Shown: positions 16,968-25,790, numbered from the stretch's first letter. The stretch: 64,000 nt of DNA from Burkholderia pseudomultivorans (GCF_001718415.1 NZ_CP013378.1:1178001-1242000); one strand, 5' to 3'. The notes: generated by a model from the sequence alone, not told the origin. Translations and numbers: made by a program.

Positions 16968-17381
16968 TTACTTGCGGTCGAGCGAGTACCGCCCCGGCCC
17001 GCTCATCGCGAGCAGCAGGAAGCCGCCGATGAGGGCCACGTTCTTGTAGAAGTTGATCATCGCGAGATACTGGTCCATCCCTTGCAGCGCCCAGTAGCGA
17101 TGGCCGATCAACGCGGTCGCGAGCGTATAGGCGGCGAACGCCAGCGCGAGCGGACGCGTATAGAAGCCGACCGCGATCAGCACGCCGCCGACCAGTTCGA
17201 CCGCCACCGCGATCGCCGCCGACAGTTCCGGCGACGGCGCGCCGGTCGACGCCATGTACGCGACGGTGCCCGAGAAGCCGGTCAGCTTCTGCCAGCCGAA
17301 CAGCACGAACAGGATCATCATCAGCACGCGAGCGGCCAGCAGCAGCTCGTCCTTCTTCGATTCCAGCGACATGTAACGCAT
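16968..17381 (-). CDS. DoxX-family membrane protein
   Basis: The 137-residue protein has four membrane segments with the DoxX pattern (L-F-V-L-F-G-W-Q-K-L in the first; E-L-V-G-G-V-L-I-A-V-G-F in the second; N-F-Y-K-N-V-A-L-I-G-G-F in the last). DoxX proteins are linked to quinone or redox chemistry at the inner membrane, but the exact activity here is unknown. ATG 17381 has AAGGGTG six bases upstream. Its promoter region contains two copies of a 13-base direct repeat (17575-17628), so it is probably controlled by a dedicated regulator. Confidence 0.87.
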   Translation of the reverse strand: MRYMSLESKKDELLLAARVLMMILFVLFGWQKLTGFSGTVAYMASTGAPSPELSAAIAVAVELVGGVLIAVGFYTRPLALAFAAYTLATALIGHRYWALQGMDQYLAMINFYKNVALIGGFLLLAMSGPGRYSLDRK

Positions 17382-17813
17382 TGCATTCACCCTTGAATGG
17401 ACGGTTCGACGCATCCGGCGCCGACGCCCGCCGGGATGGCGGGCGGGCTCGGCACGGACGACTCCTCGCACGATCGGACAACGGGCATGGCGGCCTGCTG
17501 CCGAAGAATCGATCCGCTTGCGCGTTCGGGGCGCCTGCTCCGGATCGGTTCTGGCGAAGCACGGGTGCAGTCTACTGTCTCAATAAAAATCATCAATCCG
17601 GCGAAAAAGGATTCGCTGTCTCGATAAAGTGGACAATACGCGGCGATCGCTACCGATGCCGGGGCCGGCTCACCGCCCACTCGCAAAGTCCCGCACCGCA
17701 TAACCATCCGCGAATTTCTTCGTGGCGGCGCGCACGCGGTTTGCCGACAATGTCCGCCCGGCCAGCGTCGTCGCCGATCGACCGCGCATGCGGCCGCCCT
17801 TGCAGGGAGTCCC
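17382..17813. promoter_or_regulatory. Divergent promoter region with a 13-base direct repeat
   Basis: No gene is seen in these 432 bases. CTGTCTCAATAAA at 17575-17587 and CTGTCTCGATAAA at 17616-17628 differ by one base and start 41 bases apart, close to four helical turns. The area is AT-richer than its surroundings. The arrangement looks like a tandem operator for a dimeric regulator of the DoxX gene or the divergent monooxygenase gene. No regulator gene is adjacent. Confidence 0.6.
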
Positions 17814-19169
17814 GTGAAAACCGTCCCGCCGCGCCAGCTTCACCTGAACGTCAACATCCTGCATTCGGGCTTCGTGCCGTCGGCCTGGCGCGTGCCCGAT
17901 GCCGATCCGCGCGCGTTCGTCGACGTCGCGCACTACGTGCGCGTCGCGCGAATCGCCGAGGCTGCCGCGTTCGACGCGGTGTTTCTCGCGGACAACGCGT
18001 CGATCGCCGACCAGATCGACTTCCGGCCGATCACCGCGCTGGAGCCGACCGTGCTGCTCGCGTGCATCGCGGCGGCCACCTCGCACATCGGCCTGATCGG
18101 CACCGCGTCGACCAGCTACAACGAGCCGTACAACCTCGCGCGCCGCTTCGCGTCGCTCGATCATGCGAGCGGCGGCCGCGCCGGCTGGAACATCGTGACG
18201 ACGGCCGACCTCGGCTCCGCGCGCAATTTCGGGCGCGACGCGGTGCCCGATCATGCGCTGCGCTACGAACGGGCTGCCGAGTTCACCGAGGTCGTGAAGG
18301 CGCTATGGAACAGCTGGGAAGACGATGCGTTCATCGGCGACCGGGCCGCCGGCCGCTTCGTCGATCCCGACAAGGTGCACCGCATCGACCATCGCGGCGC
18401 GCACTTCGACGTCGCCGGGCCGCTGAACCTGCCGCGCAGCGCGCAAGGACATCCGGTGCTGGTCCAGGCCGGCGGGTCGTCCGACGGGCGCGAGCTCGCG
18501 GCGCGGCATGCCGAAGCCGTGTTCTCCGCGTCGCAATCGTTCGACGAGGCGCTCGCGTATGCACGCCAGCTGAAGTCGCGCGCCGCCGCGCTCGGGCGCG
18601 GCGACGACGCGCTGCGCGTGCTGCCCGGCCTCACGACCATCATCGGCGCGACCGAAGCCGACGCGATTCGCCGGCGCGACGAACTGGTCGACCTGATTCC
18701 GTGGCGCTACAGCGTCAATCGGCTGGCCGGCACGCTCGGGATCGCCGCCGAGCGGCTCGCGCTCGATCGACCGCTGCCGGCCGATCTCGCGCTGCCGGGC
18801 GGCGGCAACGGCAATCACACGTTCTTCCATGCGACGCTCGCCCACGCGCGCACGCACGGCTACACGGTGCGCCAGCTGATCCGCGCGCTGGCCGGCGGCG
18901 GCGGGCATCGCGTGCTGGTCGGAACGCCCGAGCAGATCGCCGACGACATCGAACGCTGGTTCATCGCCGGCGCAGCCGACGGCTTCAACCTGATGCCCGA
19001 CGTGCTGCCGGGCGGCCTGCAGGATTTCGTCGATGGCGTCGTGCCGATCCTGCGTCGGCGCGGGCTGTTCCGGACCGCCTACGCGGGCCGCACGCTGCGC
19101 GAGCACTTCGGGCTGCCGCGCGCGGCCGGCCGCCGCGCCGCCGAACGACACGCGGCGCTCGCGACCTGA
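17814..19169 (+). CDS. Luciferase-like FMN-dependent monooxygenase (NtaA/SnaA/DszA family)
   Basis: This 451-residue protein is a reduced-flavin-dependent monooxygenase of the long LLM subgroup that acts on aminopolycarboxylates, sulfones and related compounds. Family motifs present are H-L-N-V-N-I-L-H-S-G, the T-A-S-T-S-Y-N-E-P-Y-N-L-A-R-R-F-A-S-L-D-H block (about 100-120), G-G-R-A-G-W-N-I-V-T-T and Q-A-G-G-S-S-D-G-R-E. The start is GTG at 17814, four bases after AGGGAG. It needs a separate NAD(P)H:FMN reductase, none of which is seen nearby. It is convergent with the sulfonate-type binding protein gene, so a sulfur-source role is inferred. Confidence 0.87.
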   Translation: MKTVPPRQLHLNVNILHSGFVPSAWRVPDADPRAFVDVAHYVRVARIAEAAAFDAVFLADNASIADQIDFRPITALEPTVLLACIAAATSHIGLIGTASTSYNEPYNLARRFASLDHASGGRAGWNIVTTADLGSARNFGRDAVPDHALRYERAAEFTEVVKALWNSWEDDAFIGDRAAGRFVDPDKVHRIDHRGAHFDVAGPLNLPRSAQGHPVLVQAGGSSDGRELAARHAEAVFSASQSFDEALAYARQLKSRAAALGRGDDALRVLPGLTTIIGATEADAIRRRDELVDLIPWRYSVNRLAGTLGIAAERLALDRPLPADLALPGGGNGNHTFFHATLAHARTHGYTVRQLIRALAGGGGHRVLVGTPEQIADDIERWFIAGAADGFNLMPDVLPGGLQDFVDGVVPILRRRGLFRTAYAGRTLREHFGLPRAAGRRAAERHAALAT

Positions 19170-19193
19170 ACGCACGCCGCGCCGGCCGGCGCA

Positions 19194-20192
19194 TCAGGCC
19201 GACGCGACCAGCGCATTGAACGCCGTGTCCCAGAACGGCGCGACGTTCGCCGGGCCGTCGAGCACACCGATGCGCGCGAACGCGTCGGCAACCTGCTGAT
19301 GCTGCGCGATCACATCGGGCGTGACGGGCAGCAGCGCGAAATCGTCGCTGCGCCGGTCGAACAGCTCGACGAGATCGGCGACCGGCACGCGCGTCTCGCG
19401 ATTCTGTGCGCGTGCGTAATCGGGGAAATGCGTATTGGCCCACGCGTACGCGCGGCGCAGCCGCAGCAACAGGTCACCTGTCGCCGCGCGCCGGCGCGGA
19501 TCGTCGAGCGCACGCGGATTCGCATAGATCGGGAAGTTGCCGGACAGGTAGCCTTTGCCGGTCTTCAGCACGCGCGCGCCGTAGCGGTCGCGCGCGAGCT
19601 GGCCGTTGTAGCCGTAGATCGCCCACGCGTCGATGTCGCCGCGATCGTAGGCCGACAAGCCGTCGGTCGGCGACAGGTTGATCGGCTGGATGTCGTCGAA
19701 GCCGAGGCCCGCTTCGGCCAGCTGCCGGTACAGGAAATAATGCGACGTCGTCGCGCGCACGTAGCCGACGCGCTTGCCCTTCAGGTCCGCGATGCCGCGG
19801 ATCGCCGTTTCCCTGCGCGCGAGCGTGACCTGGTTGTTCAGGTCCTCGCGCGTGCGCGAGATGAATTTCACGCTGGCCTTCTGCCGTGCGGCGAACACCG
19901 CCGGAATTTCGCTGCCCGAACCGATGTCGAGCGCGTCCGCATTGAGCGCCTCGATATGCAGCACGCCGTTGTTCAGTTCGCGCCAGTCGATCCGGTACGG
20001 CGTATCGGCCAGACCGGCGGCCTGCAACAGCGGACGCCAGATACCCTTGTAGGTCGCGACGCGCAGCGTCGTGCCGGCGAGATCGACGGAAGCAGACGGC
20101 GAAGCGGCCGCCACGCGCGGAACCCGCGCACCCGCCGCGAGCGCCGCACCGGCCAGCAGCACGCGGCGACGCATCCATGACATTGACGACAT
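19194..20192 (-). CDS. Sulfonate/nitrate-type ABC substrate-binding protein (SsuA-like)
   Basis: The 332-residue protein starts with a twin-arginine-like signal (M-R-R-R-V-L-L-A-G-A) and is probably periplasmic. It carries the SsuA/TauA family features: R-V-A-T-Y-K-G early, a D-I-G-S-G-S-E-I-P segment, L-K-G-K-R-V-G-Y-V-R-A-T-T-S-H-Y and D-A-W-A-I-Y-G. AGGAG lies six bases before ATG 20192. It is co-directional with and 42 bp after the OsmC-like gene. No matching permease or ATPase gene occurs within the window, so it must share another transporter or work with distant genes. Confidence 0.85.
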   Translation of the reverse strand: MSSMSWMRRRVLLAGAALAAGARVPRVAAASPSASVDLAGTTLRVATYKGIWRPLLQAAGLADTPYRIDWRELNNGVLHIEALNADALDIGSGSEIPAVFAARQKASVKFISRTREDLNNQVTLARRETAIRGIADLKGKRVGYVRATTSHYFLYRQLAEAGLGFDDIQPINLSPTDGLSAYDRGDIDAWAIYGYNGQLARDRYGARVLKTGKGYLSGNFPIYANPRALDDPRRRAATGDLLLRLRRAYAWANTHFPDYARAQNRETRVPVADLVELFDRRSDDFALLPVTPDVIAQHQQVADAFARIGVLDGPANVAPFWDTAFNALVASA

Positions 20193-20234
20193 CCGATACT
20201 CCTGCGCAACGAGGTGAACAGAGAAAAAGCGCGA

Positions 20235-20765
20235 CTACGCGTGCGTATGCCGCAGCGTGCCGTCGATCGTCTGCGGCAGGCGCAGCAGATTGAAGATCGG
20301 GCACACGGCTTCGACTGCCCGATGCAGCTCGCGTATCGTGTCGGCCGGTTCGGGCGACACGATATCGAGCGTGTAGCGGATGTTGTGCGGGAACACCGGC
20401 ACGTGCTCGAAGCCCGGCTGCTGCGCGAGCGGATGCTGGTCGCCGGTCACCTCGACCTCGATCGAATCGATCTTCAGCCCGCGCTCGGCGGCCTGGATCA
20501 GCGTGATGTGCGTGAGGCAGCTGCCGAGCACGCCCAGCTGCAGTTCCGGCGACGCCGGCCCGAGGTTGTAGCCCGCGAAATCCGGCGGGCTGTCGCTGAT
20601 CACCTGGAAGTCGCGGATGCGGATCTCGCGCACGCCGCTGCGGCCGAGCGCGCGCACGTTCGCCTTCAGCGAAGTCGCCTTGAATTCGGGATCGTTGCGC
20701 GCGGCGTCCTGCTTCGCGCGCCATGCGTCGCGTTTCTGTATCAGGTAGTCGTTCAGTGTCGTCAT
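20235..20765 (-). CDS. OsmC-family peroxiredoxin-like protein
   Basis: The 176-residue protein has the OsmC fold with its two redox cysteines at Cys83 (G-V-L-G-S-C-L-T-H) and Cys155 (V-E-A-V-C-P-I). It is longer than Ohr and belongs to a subgroup that often sits in sulfur-source gene clusters. It would reduce organic hydroperoxides or persulfide-like species in the cytoplasm. ATG at 20763-20765 lacks a good ribosome site. It is the first gene of a two-gene operon with the sulfonate-type binding protein. Confidence 0.85.
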   Translation of the reverse strand: MTTLNDYLIQKRDAWRAKQDAARNDPEFKATSLKANVRALGRSGVREIRIRDFQVISDSPPDFAGYNLGPASPELQLGVLGSCLTHITLIQAAERGLKIDSIEVEVTGDQHPLAQQPGFEHVPVFPHNIRYTLDIVSPEPADTIRELHRAVEAVCPIFNLLRLPQTIDGTLRHTHA

Positions 20766-21086
20766 GATCGGGGAGCGTGATGCCGTCGATTGGCACCGCG
20801 AACTGCCGTGCATCGCCGGGCTTCTCATGCTAGTGCGTCGTCAATTCCCGGCAAAACGATCATTCCGGCAAAGCAAATCAGCACGCGCGTGATTCGCTTT
20901 GCCGTCACATCGCTGCGCATCGAACCTGCGCCGACGCCGGTTCGCCGACACGCGCCGCGCGCACGCCAATCTATCCACAATTTTCGTGCATAACCCTGTG
21001 GACAACTTTCGGCGAGGTTCGCGCCGCCGGCTTGACGTCGCGATGCCTCAATTGCGGGCAGGCGGCCGGCGATGCATCGATCGGCA
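20766..21086. promoter_or_regulatory. Upstream region of the OsmC-binding protein operon
   Basis: No gene is seen here. Besides the long inverted repeat at 20867-20903, a second GGCAAAA element occurs at 20850-20856, suggesting a repeated half-site. The 20960-21010 stretch is AT-richer. It also lies just after the stop of the DUF3088 gene. Confidence 0.45.
20867..20903. repeat. 14-bp near-perfect inverted repeat upstream of the OsmC operon
   Basis: GGCAAAGCAAATCA at 20867-20880 pairs with TGATTCGCTTTGCC at 20890-20903, with one mismatch and a 9-base spacer. It lies about 100 bases upstream of the OsmC-like start and 184 bases after the DUF3088 gene. There is no T-run, so it looks more like an operator than a terminator. 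Confidence 0.7.
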
Positions 21087-21431
21087 TCAATGCAGCTTCG
21101 GAAACCCGTGCCGCTCGGCGAGCAATTCGAGAATGCGGCGCGAATCCGCGACGTAGCGCACGTCGCCGAGCGACTGCGCATCGTCCGGCGCCGCCCGATC
21201 GTTGCCGAGCACCAGCACCGGCAAGCCCTGATGCGCGTCGTCGAGCGCGGCGATCACGTCGTGCCGCGGACGCGCGAAGCCGACCCGCTTCACGTCGAGG
21301 CCGGCCGCACGCGACGGATCGCTCGCGAGCAGCCCTTCGATCGCGAGCCCGTGCGGGCAAACGAAACGCTCGCCCGGATGCTTCGGATCGGCGAACCCCG
21401 GTTCCAGCAGAAACAGCACATCGCGACTCAT
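21087..21431 (-). CDS. DUF3088 domain protein (thioredoxin-fold-like, small)
   Basis: A 114-residue cytoplasmic protein beginning M-S-R-D-V-L-F-L-L-E-P-G-F, with F-V-C-P-H-G-L-A-I-E-G near residue 23 and a P-V-L-V-L-G-N-D segment near residue 71. This matches the DUF3088 family as I recall it. The Cys in V-C-P-H could be a redox or metal site. GGAGG lies upstream of ATG 21431. No function is known. It is followed by the OsmC operon on the same strand after 321 bp. Confidence 0.7.
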   Translation of the reverse strand: MSRDVLFLLEPGFADPKHPGERFVCPHGLAIEGLLASDPSRAAGLDVKRVGFARPRHDVIAALDDAHQGLPVLVLGNDRAAPDDAQSLGDVRYVADSRRILELLAERHGFPKLH

Positions 21432-21869
21432 GTTCTTCGACCTCCATGGAAAGCGTTGCGGCGGCGCGCCGCGCCCCGGCCCGATGCCGGAGCGCAGACT
21501 GTAGCGGGCGACGCGCGCGCGTCAAACCAACGATTTCTGTCATCGATATGACGCGCAGGCAACGAGCGCCGGTGCGCGGCGGTGTTGCAAAAACGCATCG
21601 CGGCAGCGCGTGCGCTCGGATCGATTTCATCTATCGATATCTGCGCACGCGGCGATCGGCGCCCGGCGATTTCCGTCGATGACGCGGCGCGTGCGCTCGA
21701 ACGAACGAGGCCGGCGCGATCGCCTCGGATTCGCTTCGACGCCGGCCGCCGCAAGCGTCGATCGATGAAATACAGATTTGCAAAACGCACATCGCCGATT
21801 CGCGATCGCGACCCGAATCAATAGCATCGGGGTCCTCAACGTCGTACCGATAACAACCAGAGGATTTTC
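21432..21869. promoter_or_regulatory. Divergent region between DUF3088 gene and porin gene
   Basis: No gene is recognised in these 438 bases. Two similar elements are present, TTGCAAAAACGCATCG starting near 21583 and TTGCAAAACGCACATCG near 21778, about 195 bases apart. A GAGGA ribosome site precedes the porin start. The porin promoter probably lies between 21780 and 21850. Confidence 0.4.
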
Positions 21870-23054
21870 ATGATCAAGAAAACTGCACTACTGGGTTTGG
21901 CTTCCGTCGCATCGTTCGCCGCGCACGCACAGAGTTCCGTCACGCTGTACGGGCTCGTCGACGCGGGGCTCGCGTATACGAACAACCAGGGTGGCGCGCG
22001 CAACATCCAGCAGACGAGCGGCAAGCTGAGCGGCAGCCGCTGGGGCCTGAAAGGCGTCGAGGACCTGGGCGACGGCGTGAAGGCCGTGTTCACGCTCGAA
22101 AGCGGCTTCCGGCCGAGCGACGGCGGTCTCGGCCAGGGCGGCCGCCTGTTCGGCCGCTCCGCCTACGTCGGCCTCGGCAAGACCGGGATCGGCACGCTGA
22201 CCTTCGGCCGCCAGTACGAGCCCATCACCGATCTCGTCGCGGCCTATGCGGGGCCCGGCTTCTGGTCGCCGGCGACGCACGTCGGCGACAACGACAACCT
22301 GAACCAGAGCTTTCGCATCAACAACGCGGTGAAATTCCGCAGCGACACGATCGCCGGCTTCACGGCCGACGTGCTGTATGCGTTCAGCAACCAGGCGAAC
22401 GGCGGCGCCGGCACCGGCTTCTCGAACAACAACGCGTGGGGTGTCGCCGCGAACTACGTGAACGGCCCGTTGTCGGCCGGCGCGGGCTACGTGCGCCTCA
22501 ATCATCCGAACGCGACGTCGAACACGAGCGGCGCGGTGGGCGGCGCGACCAGCACGACCGGCAACGACTACGGCGGTGCATTTTTCTACGGGCTGAACGG
22601 CGGCGTGCGCACGCAGCAGATCGCGGTGGTGGGCGGCAACTACGCGCTGGGCGCCGCGACGCTCGGCCTCGCGTGGAGCCATACACAGCTCGACTATGTC
22701 GACGGCTCGTCGCGCAAGTTCAACAACTACGACGTGAACGCGCGCTACCAGCTCACGCCGAGCGCGACGCTGATCGGCGTCTACACGTTTACCGACGGCC
22801 GCGCGAGCGGCCTGCCCGGCACCGGCGGCCAGACGCTGAAGCCGCGCTGGCATCAGTTCACGCTCGGCTTCGACTACGCGCTGTCGAAGCGCACCGATCT
22901 CTACCTGTCCGCGATCTATCAGCTCGCCGCCGGCGATCCGAGCACGGCGACGGCGGGTGGCTACCGCGCGATCGCGTCGATCGCGAACATCGGCAGCGCG
23001 TCGTCGACCAACCGTCAGGTGGCGGTCGTCAGCGGCATTCGCGTGAAGTTCTGA
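21870..23054 (+). CDS. Trimeric Gram-negative porin (OpcP/Omp32 type)
   Basis: The 394-residue outer-membrane protein has a signal peptide ending A-A-H-A at residue 20, then Q-S-S-V-T-L-Y-G-L-V-D-A-G, the standard N-terminus of beta-proteobacterial porins. Also present are S-G-S-R-W-G-L-K-G-V-E-D-L-G, the F-G-R-Q-Y repeat and the terminal Phe required for barrel assembly. It forms a 16-strand diffusion channel. GAGGA is present before ATG 21870. A 7-bp hairpin follows the stop (23062-23081). Its place among monooxygenase and transporter genes suggests it admits their substrate. Confidence 0.95.
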   Translation: MIKKTALLGLASVASFAAHAQSSVTLYGLVDAGLAYTNNQGGARNIQQTSGKLSGSRWGLKGVEDLGDGVKAVFTLESGFRPSDGGLGQGGRLFGRSAYVGLGKTGIGTLTFGRQYEPITDLVAAYAGPGFWSPATHVGDNDNLNQSFRINNAVKFRSDTIAGFTADVLYAFSNQANGGAGTGFSNNNAWGVAANYVNGPLSAGAGYVRLNHPNATSNTSGAVGGATSTTGNDYGGAFFYGLNGGVRTQQIAVVGGNYALGAATLGLAWSHTQLDYVDGSSRKFNNYDVNARYQLTPSATLIGVYTFTDGRASGLPGTGGQTLKPRWHQFTLGFDYALSKRTDLYLSAIYQLAAGDPSTATAGGYRAIASIANIGSASSTNRQVAVVSGIRVKF

Positions 23055-23104
23055 GCAGTGCGCCCGGCTCTCGGGCCGGGCAGCCGGCGGCGTGGCGGCG
23101 CGCG

Positions 23105-24322
23105 TCAGAACACGCGCCCCTCGGTCAGGTGCGTGGTGACGCCGTTCAGCGTGTAGTCGCCGATCACGCGCGCCTTGTGCAGCAACGGGTTGTGGCTGAA
23201 GATCGTGCGCAGGTTGCGCCAGTGCCGGTCGAAGTTGTGCGCGCGCGACGTCGCCGACGCGCCGCCGACCTCGAACAGCCGCTCGGCCGCATGCAGCGCG
23301 AGCCGGCTGACGATCAGCTGCGTGCGCGCGGTCGCGAGCGCGCTGTCGAGCACGCGCGCATCCGCGTCGTCGTCGCCGGCGGCGATCGCGTCGGCCGAGC
23401 GGTCGAGCGCACGCGCGTTGTCGCGCACCAGCGCGTCGATCGCATGACTGTGCGCCGACAACTCGCCGACGATCTGCTGCACGAAATGATCGTCGCGCGC
23501 GGTCGATGCGGGACTATGCAGCGCCGGGCGGCCATGCGCGAGCACGTAGCGGCGCGCATCGGCGACCACGTTGCGGACGATCCCCGCGCCGGTCGCGACG
23601 AGGTGCAGCTGGCGCAGCGCGCCGCAATGCCGGCCGACGAGCGTGCCGCCATCGCGCGCGACGACTTCGTCCGCGAACACGCGCACGTCCTCGAGCAGCA
23701 GGCTGCCGCTCGCCGTCATCCGCTGACCCATCCCGTCCCAGTCGTCGAGGATCCGCACGCCGTCGCGCGCGACGGGGATGATTGCCGCGACCGTGCCGCC
23801 GTGCTCGTCCTCGACGTTGATGCGCGCGTAATCGGCAAACGCGGTGCCTGTCGAGTAGTACTTGCGGCCCGTGACGCGATAATCGTCGCCGTCGCGACGC
23901 AGCACGACGGTGTTCTCGCCGGGCCGCGACGTGCCGCGCTCGGTCGACGCGCCGCCGAAGATCGCGCCCGCAAGCGCACGTTCGAGCTGGATCTCGTTGA
24001 ACGGCGTGCGCGGCGACAGGCGCAGCGTTTCGATCATGTCGTAGTGGATGCGCAGCGCATGCGCGAGATTCGAATCGGCGGCGGCAAGCGTCGCGATCAC
24101 GTCGAACAGGTCGACGAGCGAGCCGCCGAGGCCGCCCCATTCGGCGGGCAGCCGCAGCACGCCGAGCGCCGACTGTCGGAACAAGGCGAAGCCGTCGAAC
24201 GGCAGTTCGCGGCGCGCTTCGCGCTGCGCGGCATCCTCGCCGATCGCGTTCGCAAGAGCGGGCAGCGCGGCAAGCGCGCTGGAAAGACGGTCATGCGTGG
24301 CGGAGACATCGCGGGCATTCAT
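23105..24322 (-). CDS. Acyl-CoA dehydrogenase-fold flavin monooxygenase (DszC/SfnC-like)
   Basis: The 405-residue protein has the three-part acyl-CoA dehydrogenase fold. Visible features are R-L-P-A-E-W-G-G-L-G-G-S near 57-68, G-G-A-S-T-E-R-G in the flavin-binding loop, D-D-Y-R-V-T-G-R-K-Y-Y-S-T-G near 145-160 and W-D-G-M-G-Q-R-M-T-A-S-G. The Y-Y-S-T-G and final S-H-N-P-L-L-H-K-A-R-V-I-G-D-Y segments are typical of the DszC/SfnC oxygenase group rather than true dehydrogenases. These use FMNH2 to oxidise sulfides or amines. It is co-directional with the LLM gene upstream, separated by 160 bp. Substrate not known. Confidence 0.85.
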   Translation of the reverse strand: MNARDVSATHDRLSSALAALPALANAIGEDAAQREARRELPFDGFALFRQSALGVLRLPAEWGGLGGSLVDLFDVIATLAAADSNLAHALRIHYDMIETLRLSPRTPFNEIQLERALAGAIFGGASTERGTSRPGENTVVLRRDGDDYRVTGRKYYSTGTAFADYARINVEDEHGGTVAAIIPVARDGVRILDDWDGMGQRMTASGSLLLEDVRVFADEVVARDGGTLVGRHCGALRQLHLVATGAGIVRNVVADARRYVLAHGRPALHSPASTARDDHFVQQIVGELSAHSHAIDALVRDNARALDRSADAIAAGDDDADARVLDSALATARTQLIVSRLALHAAERLFEVGGASATSRAHNFDRHWRNLRTIFSHNPLLHKARVIGDYTLNGVTTHLTEGRVF

Positions 24323-24482
24323 TCAGCGTTCCTTTTTCTCGAATGGCTGCGCGCGCGTGGGCAAACCCGGCGCGCGCGATCCGGAAAAGTATAGGGACGC
24401 ATGCGCCGCGCGAGAAAAGCCGATTTCAGCTTTGGTTATGCGCGCGCAGGGATAGGCCGGTCGTGCTCGATCGTACGCGCCC

Positions 24483-25790
24483 TCACGCCGGCTCGGTCTC
24501 GTAGCGCAACGCCGGCAGTTCGAGATTCGCGCGGAAATCGTCGCCGACATAATCGGTGTCGATCAGCTTGCGCCGACGCAGCTCGGGCAGCAGCCCGTCG
24601 AGCAACAGCGCCTCCTGGTCCGGCTGGCCCAGCCCGTGCAGCGACAGCACGTCGACCAGCCCCGCGCGATAGCGCGTCTCGATCGCGTCGGCAAGCTGCT
24701 CGGGCGTACCGGCGACGAACCAGTGGCCGGTCTCCTGCGCGCGGATGATCAGCTCGCGCAGCGTCAGCCGCTGCCGCGCATAGCCGACGAAGATCGCGAC
24801 GCGTCCGCGCCGCCGATGCACGCTGTCGAGCGTCGGCAGCAGCGATTCCGGCAACGGCCGGTCGAGCGGCAGATCGCGCAGATCGACACCGCCGCCGAGC
24901 ATGTCGGCGAGTTTCAGCCGGCCCTGTTCGTAGTCGATGCGCTCGTGCTTGTCGCGCAGCCGTCGCGCGACGTCGGCGTCGGATTCGCCGATCACCGAAT
25001 GAAACGAGTTCATCACGAACGGCAGCCGCTCGCCGCGGCCGAACGCAGCCGCCTGACGGTGCAGTTCCGCGACGAACGCGCGCGCATCGTCGAGCGTCGG
25101 CTGCGACGTATAGACGACTTCCGCATACCGCGCGCCGAGCGTCACGCCGCTCGCCGACTGCCCGGCCTGGAACAGCACCGGGCGCCGCTGCGGCGACGGC
25201 GGCACGTTCAGCGGCCCGCGCACCTGGAAGTGCGCGCCGCGATAGCCGATCGCGCCGAGCTTGCGCGGATCGACCGACACGCCGCCGCTCGCCGCGCGAC
25301 GCGTGGCGGCCGGATCGTTCGCATCGAACAGCGCGTTGACGACTTCGACGAACTCGGTTGCGCGCGCATAGCGCTGCTCCGGATCGGGCAGCGCGGCGTC
25401 GCCGAAATTCTCCTCGCCGACCGACGAGGTGACCGCGTTCCATGCGGCGCGGCCGCCGCTCACATGATCGAGCGTGCCGATCAGCCGCGCGAGGTTGTAC
25501 GGATGGTGATAGGTCGTCGATACCGTCGCGACGAGCCCGATCGACGACGTCGCCTGGCTCAGCGCGGCCAGCGCGACGATCGGCTCCTGGCTGCCGGTGG
25601 TGCCGGCGAGTCCGTCCGGATCGGCCTGCAGCAGATCGGCCGTAAATAGGCCCGTGATCTTCTCGGCCTCCGCCCGGCGTGCGAGCGCGATCGCGCGGCG
25701 CATGCCCTGCCCCGCATCGGCGTCGCCGTGCGCGTAAAGAACGCTCGCGGCGCCGACCAGCGTCTTCAACCGCCTGCGTGCACCGCTCAT
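24483..25790 (-). CDS. Luciferase-like FMN-dependent monooxygenase (NtaA/SnaA/DszA family)
   Basis: From ATG 25790 (GGAG seven bases upstream) the protein is 435 residues. Upstream in-frame ATGs at 25817 and 25850 would add a charged leader unlike the family. Motifs present: T-V-S-T-T-Y-H-H-P-Y-N-L-A-R-L-I-G-T-L-D-H, G-G-R-A-A-W-N-A-V-T-S, Q-A-G-Q-S-A-S-G and W-F-V-A-G-T-P-E-Q-L-A-D. The first strand (L-K-T-L-V-G-A-A-S-V-L-Y) lacks the usual W-R-H-P-D-A segment, so its active-site lid differs from the paralogues. It probably oxidises a sulfur- or nitrogen-containing substrate with a borrowed flavin reductase. Confidence 0.83.
   Translation of the reverse strand: MSGARRRLKTLVGAASVLYAHGDADAGQGMRRAIALARRAEAEKITGLFTADLLQADPDGLAGTTGSQEPIVALAALSQATSSIGLVATVSTTYHHPYNLARLIGTLDHVSGGRAAWNAVTSSVGEENFGDAALPDPEQRYARATEFVEVVNALFDANDPAATRRAASGGVSVDPRKLGAIGYRGAHFQVRGPLNVPPSPQRRPVLFQAGQSASGVTLGARYAEVVYTSQPTLDDARAFVAELHRQAAAFGRGERLPFVMNSFHSVIGESDADVARRLRDKHERIDYEQGRLKLADMLGGGVDLRDLPLDRPLPESLLPTLDSVHRRRGRVAIFVGYARQRLTLRELIIRAQETGHWFVAGTPEQLADAIETRYRAGLVDVLSLHGLGQPDQEALLLDGLLPELRRRKLIDTDYVGDDFRANLELPALRYETEPA

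Noticed and set aside
14165..17032. A very long open frame on the plus strand (about 955 codons)
   Set aside because: It is rich in Arg, Ala and His and runs antisense to two well-supported genes. High GC removes stop codons from the third frame, and no domain or start signal supports it.
23062..23081. Porin terminator
   Set aside because: A 7-bp GCCCGGC hairpin follows the stop codon but has no T-run, so termination is not established.
22436..24394. A 652-codon plus-strand open frame across the porin and oxygenase genes
   Set aside because: It is an antisense or shifted shadow of the porin and DszC-like genes with Arg/Ala-biased composition.
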